The notes below the pieces were generated by a model, which was not told where the DNA came from, made no database searches, and was given only the letters and a program-made list of their open reading frames with translations. This document shows, one piece after another, positions 9,024 to 17,388 of a stretch of 35,247 bases of DNA. The DNA is taken from assembly GCA_018266215.1 (NCBI GenBank), contig JAFEAV010000068.1, positions 1 to 35,247 of the forward strand. The letters run 5' to 3'. This stretch comes from Cyanobacteria bacterium SZAS LIN-3 (GTDB taxonomy: Bacteria > Cyanobacteriota > Vampirovibrionia > Obscuribacterales > Obscuribacteraceae). The translations under genes were made by a program, and so were the position numbers. Positions within the stretch are counted from its first letter, which is position 1. Each line of letters begins with the position of its first letter.

Positions 9024-10100
9024 CTAGCCGAGCACGCGCACTGCCAAATTGCTCTTAATTTTCACCGCAGTCTCGGGAGCCTGGTTCAAACCCAAAATAT
9101 CCGAAGCCGACAGCATCGCCCGGCCCCGCCCCAAGATCTCACTCTCCACCGACAGCGGGCCCTGAACTATCTCACGATTGCGCACAAGTCCCAAAACCGA
9201 TCGCAAATGTTCCACATTGGCGCCGATGGTACCAGCGGCGGTGTACTCATCAGCAGGCGTGCCTGTCTTGACCAGGCCGAGCACACGGCCCTCACGGCTT
9301 ACTATCGGACCGCCCGAGTTGCCGAAGAATGTCTTCATGTCAAAGTACAAGCGCGACTGCTCAGTGTACATCGCATGGGTAAAACTTCCCGGCGAAATAA
9401 CCGGCAACTTATCGCCCGTCTGAGGAAAACCAATCGCTGCGGCGCGTTTCGATTCAAGCTCAAGAGGCGTGGCCAGATCCAGCGCCTGAAACTGATGCCC
9501 CCCGGCGCCATCAATTTTCAAAACTGCAACGTCAGCATCCCGGTCAAAGCCTATGACCCTGGCCTGGAAGCGCTGCCCCGTCCCCAATTGAACGCTATGA
9601 GTCTGATGCTCCAGCCCCTCGACTACGTGATGACTCGTGGCCAGCAGATTTTTCTCGGCATCGACAATAAAACCGCTTCCCATAGCGCGTCCCTGCTCGG
9701 TCTGCATTTGCAAAACGCTCGGCTTAACCGCCTCGTAGGTCCTGGCCAGCCAGCTGTCGCTTGCCACATTAACAATGCCTGGAATGTCGGCTGCATTATG
9801 CGCGGCCTGCCCGGCAGTCTCCCCGACGACCTGGCCGGCGGCCTTCACGGAGGCAAAACTGGGAAGATTAACTCGGCCCTTAACCGCGGCGACGGCGGAA
9901 TTTAATGCTGTCTCCCCGGCGGCAGTCGACTCTCCGGCCAGGAGTTCCTCCCCGGCGCGAAACATTGGCCCCACGGCCCTCGGGGCAAATTTAATCGCCA
10001 CCCCGGCAGCCAGAATACCGGCGGCAATAGCCAGACCTTCGGCGGCCAGGTGAGGTTTTGCGGCTGATATTTCGGGGGTTATGTCGGCCATATCAGGCAT
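9024..10100 (-). CDS. Trypsin-like (HtrA/DegP-type) serine protease without PDZ domain
   Basis: 358 residues. The chymotrypsin fold spans residues ~125-305 with the full triad: His158 (TSHHVV), Asp190 (DADVAVLKI) and Ser262 (GNSGGP). The sequence around each matches the S1C/HtrA family. No PDZ domain follows; the ~55 C-terminal residues are unassigned. The N-terminus has an Ala-rich hydrophobic stretch (~22-38) that may be a membrane anchor, then an Ala/Gly-rich low-complexity linker to ~115. Start: ATG at 10100 follows a strong GGGGGAGG; an in-frame GTG at 10142 would add 14 residues without a good site. The likely role is envelope protein quality control or processing; substrates are unknown. 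It is divergent from the LysM/DUF1028 pair. Confidence 0.85.
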   Translation of the reverse strand: MPDMADITPEISAAKPHLAAEGLAIAAGILAAGVAIKFAPRAVGPMFRAGEELLAGESTAAGETALNSAVAAVKGRVNLPSFASVKAAGQVVGETAGQAAHNAADIPGIVNVASDSWLARTYEAVKPSVLQMQTEQGRAMGSGFIVDAEKNLLATSHHVVEGLEHQTHSVQLGTGQRFQARVIGFDRDADVAVLKIDGAGGHQFQALDLATPLELESKRAAAIGFPQTGDKLPVISPGSFTHAMYTEQSRLYFDMKTFFGNSGGPIVSREGRVLGLVKTGTPADEYTAAGTIGANVEHLRSVLGLVRNREIVQGPLSVESEILGRGRAMLSASDILGLNQAPETAVKIKSNLAVRVLG

Positions 10101-10106
10101 ACTAGG

Positions 10107-10114
10107 CCTCCCCC
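10107..10114 (-). promoter_or_regulatory. Shine-Dalgarno deciding the protease start
   Basis: GGGGGAGG on the minus strand ends 6 bases before the ATG at 10100. It lies within a GC-rich, partly self-complementary stretch containing the palindrome CCCCCGGGGG (10110-10119), so mRNA folding could mask it. Confidence 0.6.
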
Positions 10115-10211
10115 GGGGGCCTGTCACTGGTGGATCTCCCACAGAAAGGACCAGCCGGCCCCCAAATAATCATGATATTGTTCAGACTGAGAGCCAAACG
10201 AGGGACAAATC

Positions 10212-10418
10212 ATGACTGCCTGCACGGAGCACACGGTAAAACCTGGCGACTGTCTCTGGAATATTGCCAAACAGCACCTGATTGAAAGCGGCATCGACAA
10301 ACCCTCGGACAAACAGATTGCGGATGAAACAAATCGACTGGCCGTACTCAATAAACTCGATGAGAACGGCCGAAATCGAGACCTGATTTATCCCGGCGAG
10401 AAGATCAATTTTTCTTGA
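10212..10418 (+). CDS. Small stand-alone LysM-domain protein
   Basis: 68 residues, essentially one LysM domain: 'HTVKPGDCLWNIAKQHL' (7-23) at the start and 'IYPGEKINF' at the end, with a longer than usual middle loop ('IDKPSDKQIADETNR'). LysM domains bind N-acetylglucosamine polymers such as peptidoglycan. No signal peptide is visible, so it may act in the cytoplasm, leave by a non-classical route, or be a module used with a partner. GAGGG at 10200-10204 lies 7 bases before the ATG, supporting real translation. The DUF1028 gene follows after 14 bases. Confidence 0.8.
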   Translation: MTACTEHTVKPGDCLWNIAKQHLIESGIDKPSDKQIADETNRLAVLNKLDENGRNRDLIYPGEKINFS

Positions 10419-10432
10419 AAGGCTAATGCCAT

Positions 10433-11311
10433 ATGACCTTTTCCATCGTCGCCAGGGACAAAGCGACCGGCCAGTTTGGCGTAGCTGTCGCCTCCCACTG
10501 GTTCAATACCGGAGCCGATGTCGCCTGGATTGGCGGATTTAGCGGAGCAATCGCTGTTCAAGCCGTGATTGGACTGCGCCTGGCGGCCTCCATAGGCGAA
10601 AATCTAAAAGGTGGTCTGCCCGCCGAACAAGCCCTGGCAAAAATCCTTGCCGAAGACGAACTGGCAAAATTCCGTCAGGTCGCTGTAGTTGATGGTCAGG
10701 GCAAAGTGGCTGCTCATACCGGTGCCAATTGCATACCATTTGCATCGCACCAGATCGGTGATGGATTCTGTGTGCAAGCAAACATGATGCTCAACGATTC
10801 GGTGGTGCCTGCCATGTACAGAGCGTACTCAGAAATGATTGCAGACCCGTCCAGCAGTCACGAGAATCATTCGTTTACGCATCGATTGTTCAATACTCTG
10901 GTTGCAGCGCAGGAAGCCGGTGGCGACATAAGGGGGCAGCAGTCAGCCGCAATAATTATTGCTCCGGCAGACGGCGGGCCACCAAACCTGGTTGACCTGA
11001 GAATCATCGATCACAAGAAACCTTTAGAAGAACTTGCCCGCCTGATTCATTTGCAAGAAGCCTACACCCTTATGAACAAGGGCGACGGCGAAATCGCCCG
11101 GGGCGATGAAGACGCAGCGATTGCGGCATACTCAGCAGCAGCCAGATCAGTCCCCGATAACATCGAATGTCAGTACTGGCATGCGGTAACTCTGATCAAT
11201 GCCGGCCGCAAAGCTGAGGCGAAAACGATTTTAGAGGGCGTCTACGGTAAGAATGAAATTTGGCGAGAACTGACCGAGAGGCTGATTCGCTGCGGCATAA
11301 TCAGCAAATGA
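10433..11311 (+). CDS. DUF1028 family protein with C-terminal TPR-like region
   Basis: 292 residues. Residues 1-~195 match DUF1028: it begins 'TFSIVARD', followed by 'FGVAVASHWFNTGA', 'GGFSGAIAVQA', and 'QVAVVDGQGKVAAHTGANC' around 82-100. The family is predicted to have an Ntn-hydrolase-like fold; its reaction is not established. The C-terminal ~90 residues form a helical pair ('AYTLMNKGDGEIARGDEDAAIAAY' in part) resembling one or two TPRs. The start ATG follows AAAGG by 10 bases. Proximity to LysM suggests a link to the cell wall, by context only. It is convergent with the 11337 gene. Confidence 0.82.
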   Translation: MTFSIVARDKATGQFGVAVASHWFNTGADVAWIGGFSGAIAVQAVIGLRLAASIGENLKGGLPAEQALAKILAEDELAKFRQVAVVDGQGKVAAHTGANCIPFASHQIGDGFCVQANMMLNDSVVPAMYRAYSEMIADPSSSHENHSFTHRLFNTLVAAQEAGGDIRGQQSAAIIIAPADGGPPNLVDLRIIDHKKPLEELARLIHLQEAYTLMNKGDGEIARGDEDAAIAAYSAAARSVPDNIECQYWHAVTLINAGRKAEAKTILEGVYGKNEIWRELTERLIRCGIISK

Positions 11312-11336
11312 ATCGCTCAACGGACCCACACAGACC

Positions 11337-11933
11337 TCAAAGCTTAACCTTACCAGTGCCACCACATATGGGGCACTTGCCCTTGTTCACAGGTCGGCCA
11401 TTTACGTATTCGATCACCTCACCCATGTGATCGTTGCTCCAGTACTCCGACCCACCGGCTCCCGCCGGATCTAGATACGGATACACCATCCACACCAGAC
11501 GATCCGGACATCCGGGAACGGTCATTTTGCGCCATCCCGGCATCGACGGCTTCAAACAATTACCGGGGCAGACGCCGCGCATGTAGCAATCCAAAGTGCG
11601 CGCGAGCTTCTGAGCGTTGTTCTTGATTGAAATCAATTTGCCGTGCTCGGCAACGTCATTGTATTGCTTTAGCGCACTGGGATATTGATGCTTGGCGTAG
11701 TAACAGTACCCGAGCATGATACCTGCCTGTCCGTCATCCAGACCGGATTTCCAGGCGGTCTCGTAAGACTTAATCGCCGCGTCATACTTCTTGGCCGCGT
11801 AAAACTTGGCCCCGGCGCTGACGGCATCGTCATGGGCTTTTTGCCCTGGCTTTTCCTGCGCCAGAGCGGACGAAATGTTGAGAATGCAAGAAACCGACAA
11901 AATAGTTAGAATAAGCAATCTGGAAACTTTCAT
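11337..11933 (-). CDS. Secreted TPR/cysteine-containing protein
   Basis: 198 residues. Signal peptide with likely cleavage S-A-L-A before Gln26. Residues ~36-110 form about two TPR units ('AKFYAAKKYDAAIKSYETA', 'YCYYAKHQYPSALKQYNDV'). The C-terminal third is Cys-rich (Cys116, 122, 126, 142, 187, 190) and ends in CPICGGTGKVKL, half of a DnaJ-type CxxCxGxG zinc finger. Disulfides or metal binding are possible. The ATG at 11933 is chosen because it starts a proper signal peptide; an upstream TTG-type extension does not fit. It is divergent from the pentapeptide gene, with a palindrome in the spacer. Confidence 0.72.
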   Translation of the reverse strand: MKVSRLLILTILSVSCILNISSALAQEKPGQKAHDDAVSAGAKFYAAKKYDAAIKSYETAWKSGLDDGQAGIMLGYCYYAKHQYPSALKQYNDVAEHGKLISIKNNAQKLARTLDCYMRGVCPGNCLKPSMPGWRKMTVPGCPDRLVWMVYPYLDPAGAGGSEYWSNDHMGEVIEYVNGRPVNKGKCPICGGTGKVKL

Positions 11934-11968
11934 CTTTACCACCACCCAGCAAGAACATACCCATTGGC

Positions 11969-11985
11969 TATGTGCATCCCACATA
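11969..11985. repeat. Perfect inverted repeat, candidate operator
   Basis: TATGTG-CATCC-CACATA, two 6-base arms with a 5-base spacer, lies in the 136-base region between divergent genes starting at 11933 (minus) and 12070 (plus). Its size suits a dimeric regulator. No regulator gene is adjacent, so function is inference only. Confidence 0.35.
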
Positions 11986-12057
11986 ACGAAAGATGAGAAG
12001 GCGGTCGAACTATTCCGCGAGGCGACTAATCATCTCGCGCCTCAGCAACCAAATAAC

Positions 12058-12061
12058 GAGG
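12058..12061 (+). promoter_or_regulatory. Shine-Dalgarno deciding the GTG start at 12070
   Basis: GAGG lies 8 bases before GTG at 12070. The reading frame is open to 11806, but the upstream part overlaps the opposite-strand secreted protein gene, so this site marks the more likely start. Confidence 0.5.
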
Positions 12062-12069
12062 TTGATACA

Positions 12070-12645
12070 GTGACAAAAAAAGAAATAGGGAACCGACTCT
12101 CCCTGGAGAAAACCTGGCAGAAGCTTGAGGAATCGGGCGAAGAAATGCCAAGGAATGCAAAAGGCAAGCCATTTGTACCGAGTGAAATGCCGAATTTCGA
12201 TGATGAAGAACTGGGGATGCAATTCTTTCGTGCGGAGGTCGGGGAAGAAGATTACAGCAATCTGACGCTCCCGAAAACATATTTTGGACGGTCGGAATTG
12301 AAAGGCGTAACCTTCAAAAATTCGGACCTGAGCCAGTCCCGAATGTGCTGGAACGATTTCATTAACTGCGATTTCACAGAAGCAGACCTTTCCGGTTGCG
12401 ATATGCGAGCGTCTAATTTCGAAAATTGCAACTTCACCGGCGCCAATCTGACAGAAGCAGATCTTCGACGCAGCCACATAACAAACTGCAACTTCACCGG
12501 TGCAATCCTGACAGAAGCCCTGGCCTTACCAGCGGCACACAGGGAGCACAGAAATGGCGGCTCTATTGAACCGCTTCTGACCGCTGAGCAGTCAGCTACT
12601 GTCGGGTGGATAGACCTTGCTGGCGAAGAGCCACCAGGCGGATAA
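12070..12645 (+). CDS. Pentapeptide-repeat protein
   Basis: 191 residues from GTG. Residues ~70-152 carry about 15 pentapeptide units of the A(D/N)LXX type: 'SELKG VTFKN SDLSQ', 'NCDFT EADLS GCDMR ASNFE NCNFT GANLT EADLR' and so on, forming a right-handed quadrilateral beta-helix. The N-terminal ~65 residues are polar and acidic; the C-terminal ~38 residues are unstructured-looking. No signal peptide is seen, so it is probably cytoplasmic. Some pentapeptide proteins mimic DNA and bind gyrase; others have unknown roles, and nothing here chooses between them. Two almost identical 5-repeat blocks suggest recent internal duplication. Confidence 0.75.
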   Translation: MTKKEIGNRLSLEKTWQKLEESGEEMPRNAKGKPFVPSEMPNFDDEELGMQFFRAEVGEEDYSNLTLPKTYFGRSELKGVTFKNSDLSQSRMCWNDFINCDFTEADLSGCDMRASNFENCNFTGANLTEADLRRSHITNCNFTGAILTEALALPAAHREHRNGGSIEPLLTAEQSATVGWIDLAGEEPPGG

Positions 12646-12692
12646 GTTTTCGCAATCTAAATCATCGCCGGAATTACTTGAGTACCAGGGCC

Positions 12693-13709
12693 TCAGCCTT
12701 CTTCCTCTCCCAAACGATGCACCGACACAGTAAAGGTGTAAAATCCTCCAGCGGCCTCAAGTTTATAGTGCTCGTTCAATCTTCCCAAAGCCGCAAGACG
12801 CTCACCCACAATACCTGAGAGACTGTAGGGCTCTGGCTCCCAGCGACCCTTACGCACCTTGTAATGATAATGCCTCCCTTCGGAAAGGGGAAACTCGACC
12901 CCGGGCAAACCGTCGAAGTACCAGACCGAAATCCTATTGGACTTCAACCGATACCGCATCTCGCTAGACTCCAGTCGCACCGAGCCTTCGATCAAAAACT
13001 CGGGCCCCTCCTTTTCCTCATATTTATGCTCGTAATCAACGATTCCATTCCTGGACAATTCAATAGTGCTGGCGATGGCTTTATCAACCTCATGCATAAA
13101 GCCCTTCACGCGGGCAATGCCCTCTGCTTTCGTAACGGCGGCACCGCCCGGCCGCTTGCGAACAGCTGGTATCAGAGTGTCGGCCCCATTCTCATCAAAA
13201 AGCTCATTCGCCCTATCGTACCTGTATCCCACAAGAGACTCAAAGAGCGCAACGGGAATTTCAAAATAGTGGTCCCATCGTTTTCCTCTCGGCGTATTCG
13301 CGCGCTCGTTTTCAATCTTCTTTTTGATTGCAGCAAAGGGTTTGGCCGGCTCCCCGAGCACCTGTAAATGCTTGGGGCCACACTCAAGATCATGAGACAC
13401 AGACCAGAGAATTTGCCCCCTGGACCAGACCGCGACCGAGCAATAATTAATCCTGTCATCGGCCTGTCCAACTATGACATCAGTATCTCGTGAGAGAATT
13501 TCTAGCGCCTCTGCGTCCTGCGCTATGACCGAAGATCGATCAACGATCAGATAGAACCCACTAGGGGAAAGCATTCCGATAGGGCCATCTGTTCCTGCAG
13601 TGGTCTCGACCGACGTTGGTGGCCTCAAAGCAAACGCATCAAGGAGACGCTTCCGATTGTCATCTCTGCCCGCAACTTTGACGGCAACATACGAATAACA
13701 AGCGCCCAT
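12693..13709 (-). CDS. Hypothetical cytosolic protein downstream of the CPBP gene
   Basis: 338 residues, no signal peptide or membrane segment, mixed alpha/beta. The N-terminus ('MGACYSYVAVKV') and the 'GFYLIVDRSS' stretch around residue 50 look like beta-strands of a compact domain. The C-terminus around 245-335 is also beta-rich. I recognise no family. The ATG at 13709 comes 5 bases after the stop of the CPBP gene, so the two are almost surely co-transcribed and perhaps translationally coupled. It is convergent with the pentapeptide gene (47-base gap). Confidence 0.68.
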   Translation of the reverse strand: MGACYSYVAVKVAGRDDNRKRLLDAFALRPPTSVETTAGTDGPIGMLSPSGFYLIVDRSSVIAQDAEALEILSRDTDVIVGQADDRINYCSVAVWSRGQILWSVSHDLECGPKHLQVLGEPAKPFAAIKKKIENERANTPRGKRWDHYFEIPVALFESLVGYRYDRANELFDENGADTLIPAVRKRPGGAAVTKAEGIARVKGFMHEVDKAIASTIELSRNGIVDYEHKYEEKEGPEFLIEGSVRLESSEMRYRLKSNRISVWYFDGLPGVEFPLSEGRHYHYKVRKGRWEPEPYSLSGIVGERLAALGRLNEHYKLEAAGGFYTFTVSVHRLGEEEG

Positions 13710-13714
13710 TGAAC

Positions 13715-16700
13715 CTAAATCTCCTCGGCGGAATCAATCGGTGGCTCCGACGGAGGCTCTTCTTTGTGCTCGCTCTTCTCCTTCTCAGTCCGGTTGCGCA
13801 CATGCACATAACAGAGGACGAAAATCGGCGCCAGCAAATAGAACGAGAAGCTGATCAAATTAGCCGAAAAGATCGGCCATGAATAAACCGCGATACCGTA
13901 AATAAAGAGCATCGAATCATCGATGATGATTTTGGTTATATAGACAATCGGGTTAAACCGGGCCAGGCGAGCTATTACAAACCACAGCGCGGTATTGGTG
14001 GTTATTTCAGTCGATACCGAGATGAGGTAATCACTCAGATGTTTCGTATCGGCCGAAGTACATAGGACATAGAGAGCCATCACAATAAAATATTTTTTGA
14101 AGCTTGGCGCGTACTTATGCAGCAGTGAGGCAACCATTAAAAGATATGCGGCCAACCATAAAAACGACGTGAAAAGCTCAAGCAGATCGGAGGCCACAGG
14201 CTCCCAGAAATCCGGCAGGCTGTCGATAATGAAAATCTGCGCAGTGGAAAGTTCGGGAGAAAACCAGTAGTGCAACCAGGCGGAAATTTCGCCTTTAGTC
14301 AAAACAATCGCCGCCCACAAAAGGCCTACGATGATGCCGTCAATCCACAATTTTTCCTGCACCAGCTTGGCGGCGCGATTGGGCGGGCGCAGCGCGGTAA
14401 CAAGGATGGCCGGCACCGATGCCGGTGGCTTCAGGCGACGATAAAGCGCCAGGACAAAAGCCGACACCACCATTGTCGTCAAAACTGTTGTTACGGTCGT
14501 ACTGAGCACTTCCAGACCATGCTGGAAGAGGAAAGTATTGCGGTCTTTATCCGTTTCGTAACCGACATACAGCGAAGGCAGGTGATTCAACTGTTCGCAC
14601 AAGATCAGAGCGCCGCATGCCAGACCGACAAATATGCCCACCTTCCATGGCAGTCGCCCGGCCCGGAAGACCTGATAGACCATGATCATGGCGGCAATCG
14701 ATGCCACCACCCAGAAGAGATCCGCCAGCAAAGTTTTTATCAGGTCTTCCCCGGTTTCCTTGTTGCGCTCCTGCTCCCAGGCATCCGGGATCTTCCAGCC
14801 CTGACTGAAGTTGCAGGGCCAATCACCAATAACATCAACCGACATACGGAAGTCGGCGTCACCGACTTTAAGCGAAGGTACGCTGAAATTGACCGTCCAG
14901 TCGTCCCTTTGCTTGCGAGATTCGACCGAGACTTTATCGACGACGATATCTTTGTAATTGGGTCGCAGTCTGTGCACATACTCTACGGCCTTGGCCCTGG
15001 CTTCTTCACGGCTCAACCTTTTGCCCGGGGCATCCTCTTCCTCAGTCACATAAGTGCTGTATTCATGGCCATCGCCAAGGATGTCCACGGTAAACTCCCG
15101 CGGGTCGAGAATGCGAAAGAAGCGCACCTGCCAGAGATATCCGGGCTCGACAAAGGACGCCAGCTCCTGGGTGCGCGCCCGCCCGGCTTTTTCAAAAACA
15201 TATTGCAGCTGATGCGATGCAAGACTGGTGCCAAGTTTGGAGCTTACCCGGTAGGCTTTGGCGTCTATGCCGTGGGCGTCCAGAACAGCCTTACCCTTTT
15301 CAATCGCCTGGGCCTGTGAACAATTGAGGTGTTTGTCGTCGCCGGGACAGGGGACGTGCGACCAGATAACCAGGCCCATAAGCGTGGTGCCGATGAGAGC
15401 ACAGATCCAGCGAGTTTTCTTCGACAATCCTTCATAGTGGAAAGGTTCTTCTTCCGAGGCGACGGTACTTTCCTGCGGCTCGGGCCGCGGCAATTCACCG
15501 TTTGTGATGGCAGTGTGGTCGGCTGCCACCTTGCCTTTGACCATGACGCAAGCGGCCACAAACAGGAGTGCAATCGGCACAATGGGGATGAAAGCACTGC
15601 CGAACAAGACCGGACTCTGGGCGTTAAAGAGCGGCTTCACATCGAGGAAAGCATCGACCATGTAGTGGCCGATGAGACAGGGGATCAAACCATAGCGACG
15701 CAGTATCCAGCCATAAAATAATCCGCCGATAGTCAGCTCGATGCCCCTGGCATAGGCTGGCTGCTGCGGGTAAGTGCTGTGCATGAAGCCCCAGGCCGCA
15801 GCCTGGAAGAGATTGGCTATCCAGAAGCGCCCTGTCAACTTCTGCATCAGCGCCAGGCCGACAACGCGGGCGGCGGTTTCCTCCTGCCAGGATGCGTGCA
15901 CGCCCAGTGAGATGGCGGAGAAAAATGGGAAAGCGGTACCCAGGGTTTGATAAGCATCAAGCCCCAGGGGACACCAGAAGCCAAGCTTGTCGCCGAGCAG
16001 GTAGTAAGCAATGATCCAGCCCAGGTGAATGGCGCAAACACAGTAGCCGACCACCACTGCTTTCAAACCTTCGGAGGTTTTGAAACCTTTGAATGAAAGA
16101 TAATTTTCCAGCGCCACCCTCTTGGGGTAAGCCATACGATAGACAACATCAGCGCCGCCGAAGAGGCAGGCCCCGGAGATGAAGGTGCCGAGGGTGCTGA
16201 ACAATTGGGTCACGTAATAGGTCGTCAAATAATCACGGAACGACGTGGTCGGATTGTATGAATCGACCACCGACGAGAAGTCGTTGAGGCTATCTACCCC
16301 GGCAATGACCGCCATAAGGATGCCACCAAATATGGCGACACGGAAGCGCATCAGTCCGCGCGAAAGCGCCAGGGGCACAGCCAGATAAGCCAGGAACTGC
16401 AGCGGCTCATAGAAGACCGAGGCAATCTGCTCCAGCAGATTGTTGACCGTGCGCAATTGACTGTATTGCCTGGTCCATTTCTCCGGCACGTGCAGGGTCT
16501 TAGAGTAGGTCGTGACGGTATCACCGGCGATGTAGACAAAATATTGGAGATAACCGCCTTTGAAATCCTCGCGCTGATCCTCCCAGTTAAATGAATGGTC
16601 ATCGCGCTTGGCCATGGTGATGCTGTTATCGCTGACCAGCTTGAAATCTTTCACATCCACGCCGGCTTCTCTGGCCAGAAAATCGGCAGCCATTTTTTTC

Positions 16701-17215
16701 GCCGCCTCGTGGCTGATGCTCGGCATCGCGCGCTCATCTTCAAAGGTGCGCTCGAAGGCCGTCATCTTGCCCTGGGGAGACAACCAGACGCGCATCTGTT
16801 CGATTTCATACTCTTTGCAATAGCGCGTGGTCCAGGACCAGATAGGAATTTTTTCCTTCATCAGCTCATTGGCCCGCACCGCACCCAGCTCGTGCTCAAG
16901 GAAAGTCTTGGGCGTGTCGCTGTAGGTAAACGTGGTGGACTCGATGGCGGCCTTGGGTCCGTCGCCGCGCTTGTAGCCAAACTTATCGGCGCAGGCGCGC
17001 GACATCTCGACAATCTGAGCACGGTTCAGCTTGAGATCGATGGAAGCTGAAGGGAAAACCTTGGGCTCCATCACCAGATAGAGGACAAAACCAATGACCG
17101 CCAGCAGGGCAAGCAGCGGCAGGGCCCGGTCGGATTTGAAAATCTGGGTCACGGACAGGGGCTTAGCAATTTCGGTCGACTCGCCTTCTTGAAAATTGCC
17201 AGGAGCTGAGGACAC
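13715..17215 (-). CDS. Giant duplicated membrane protein with CPBP (CAAX protease-like) domain
   Basis: 1166 residues, far longer than the usual 200-300 for CPBP proteins. Order: cytoplasmic tail, helix (~33-50), extracytoplasmic domain (~55-255), membrane domain (~260-585), helix (~600-618), second extracytoplasmic domain (~630-815), second membrane domain (~820-1130), charged tail. The first membrane domain carries the CPBP glutamyl-intramembrane-protease signature: Glu445-Glu446-xxx-Arg450, His479 (W475xxxH instead of FxxxH) and His517xxxAsp521. I see no such set in the second half, which has the same layout, so the gene looks like a tandem duplication with one catalytic copy. The GTG start follows AGG by 9 bases. 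The likely role is intramembrane proteolysis or envelope processing, by family only. Confidence 0.8.
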   Translation of the reverse strand: MSSAPGNFQEGESTEIAKPLSVTQIFKSDRALPLLALLAVIGFVLYLVMEPKVFPSASIDLKLNRAQIVEMSRACADKFGYKRGDGPKAAIESTTFTYSDTPKTFLEHELGAVRANELMKEKIPIWSWTTRYCKEYEIEQMRVWLSPQGKMTAFERTFEDERAMPSISHEAAKKMAADFLAREAGVDVKDFKLVSDNSITMAKRDDHSFNWEDQREDFKGGYLQYFVYIAGDTVTTYSKTLHVPEKWTRQYSQLRTVNNLLEQIASVFYEPLQFLAYLAVPLALSRGLMRFRVAIFGGILMAVIAGVDSLNDFSSVVDSYNPTTSFRDYLTTYYVTQLFSTLGTFISGACLFGGADVVYRMAYPKRVALENYLSFKGFKTSEGLKAVVVGYCVCAIHLGWIIAYYLLGDKLGFWCPLGLDAYQTLGTAFPFFSAISLGVHASWQEETAARVVGLALMQKLTGRFWIANLFQAAAWGFMHSTYPQQPAYARGIELTIGGLFYGWILRRYGLIPCLIGHYMVDAFLDVKPLFNAQSPVLFGSAFIPIVPIALLFVAACVMVKGKVAADHTAITNGELPRPEPQESTVASEEEPFHYEGLSKKTRWICALIGTTLMGLVIWSHVPCPGDDKHLNCSQAQAIEKGKAVLDAHGIDAKAYRVSSKLGTSLASHQLQYVFEKAGRARTQELASFVEPGYLWQVRFFRILDPREFTVDILGDGHEYSTYVTEEEDAPGKRLSREEARAKAVEYVHRLRPNYKDIVVDKVSVESRKQRDDWTVNFSVPSLKVGDADFRMSVDVIGDWPCNFSQGWKIPDAWEQERNKETGEDLIKTLLADLFWVVASIAAMIMVYQVFRAGRLPWKVGIFVGLACGALILCEQLNHLPSLYVGYETDKDRNTFLFQHGLEVLSTTVTTVLTTMVVSAFVLALYRRLKPPASVPAILVTALRPPNRAAKLVQEKLWIDGIIVGLLWAAIVLTKGEISAWLHYWFSPELSTAQIFIIDSLPDFWEPVASDLLELFTSFLWLAAYLLMVASLLHKYAPSFKKYFIVMALYVLCTSADTKHLSDYLISVSTEITTNTALWFVIARLARFNPIVYITKIIIDDSMLFIYGIAVYSWPIFSANLISFSFYLLAPIFVLCYVHVRNRTEKEKSEHKEEPPSEPPIDSAEEI

Positions 17216-17296
17216 CGGTACTTACCTATGTGGTCAAGAGTCAAAAGTTGTAAGGTCTAACAGGCCATTCTAGGACGTTCGCTCGGGACGCGCCGG

Positions 17297-17315
17297 TCAA
17301 AGTTGAAAGCTTTGA
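17297..17315. repeat. Inverted repeat upstream of the CoA-ligase operon
   Basis: TCAAAG-N7-CTTTGA, with AAAGCTTT overlapping inside, sits in the 173-base divergent spacer between the CPBP gene and the CoA-ligase gene, upstream of the candidate promoter. It could be an operator, but six-base arms also occur by chance. Confidence 0.3.
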
Positions 17316-17351
17316 TATGAATGATGGGCCTCGAACCCCGGGATAGTATGA

Positions 17352-17380
17352 TTCACACTCCAAGAGCTAGTTTATATATA
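17352..17380 (+). promoter_or_regulatory. Possible promoter of the CoA-ligase/crotonase operon
   Basis: TTCACA (17352-17357) and TATATA (17375-17380) are 17 bases apart, with 5/6 and 4/6 matches. Transcription would begin around 17387, giving either a leaderless mRNA from TTG 17389 or a ~30-base leader to ATG 17419. Confidence 0.4.
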
Positions 17381-17388
17381 CCTGTTTA

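Noticed and set aside
11806..12069. N-terminal extension of the pentapeptide gene upstream of GTG 12070.
   Set aside because: It overlaps the signal-peptide region of the divergent gene and lacks a better ribosome-binding site.
14270..15319. 349-codon plus-strand frame inside the CPBP gene.
   Set aside because: The opposite strand encodes a coherent membrane protein; this frame's product is Gln/His-rich with no recognisable domain.
17320..17350. CCTCGAACCCCGGG on the plus strand looks like the T-arm of a minus-strand tRNA.
   Set aside because: The T-stem pairs only 3 bases and no acceptor stem, anticodon arm or CCA end can be built around it.
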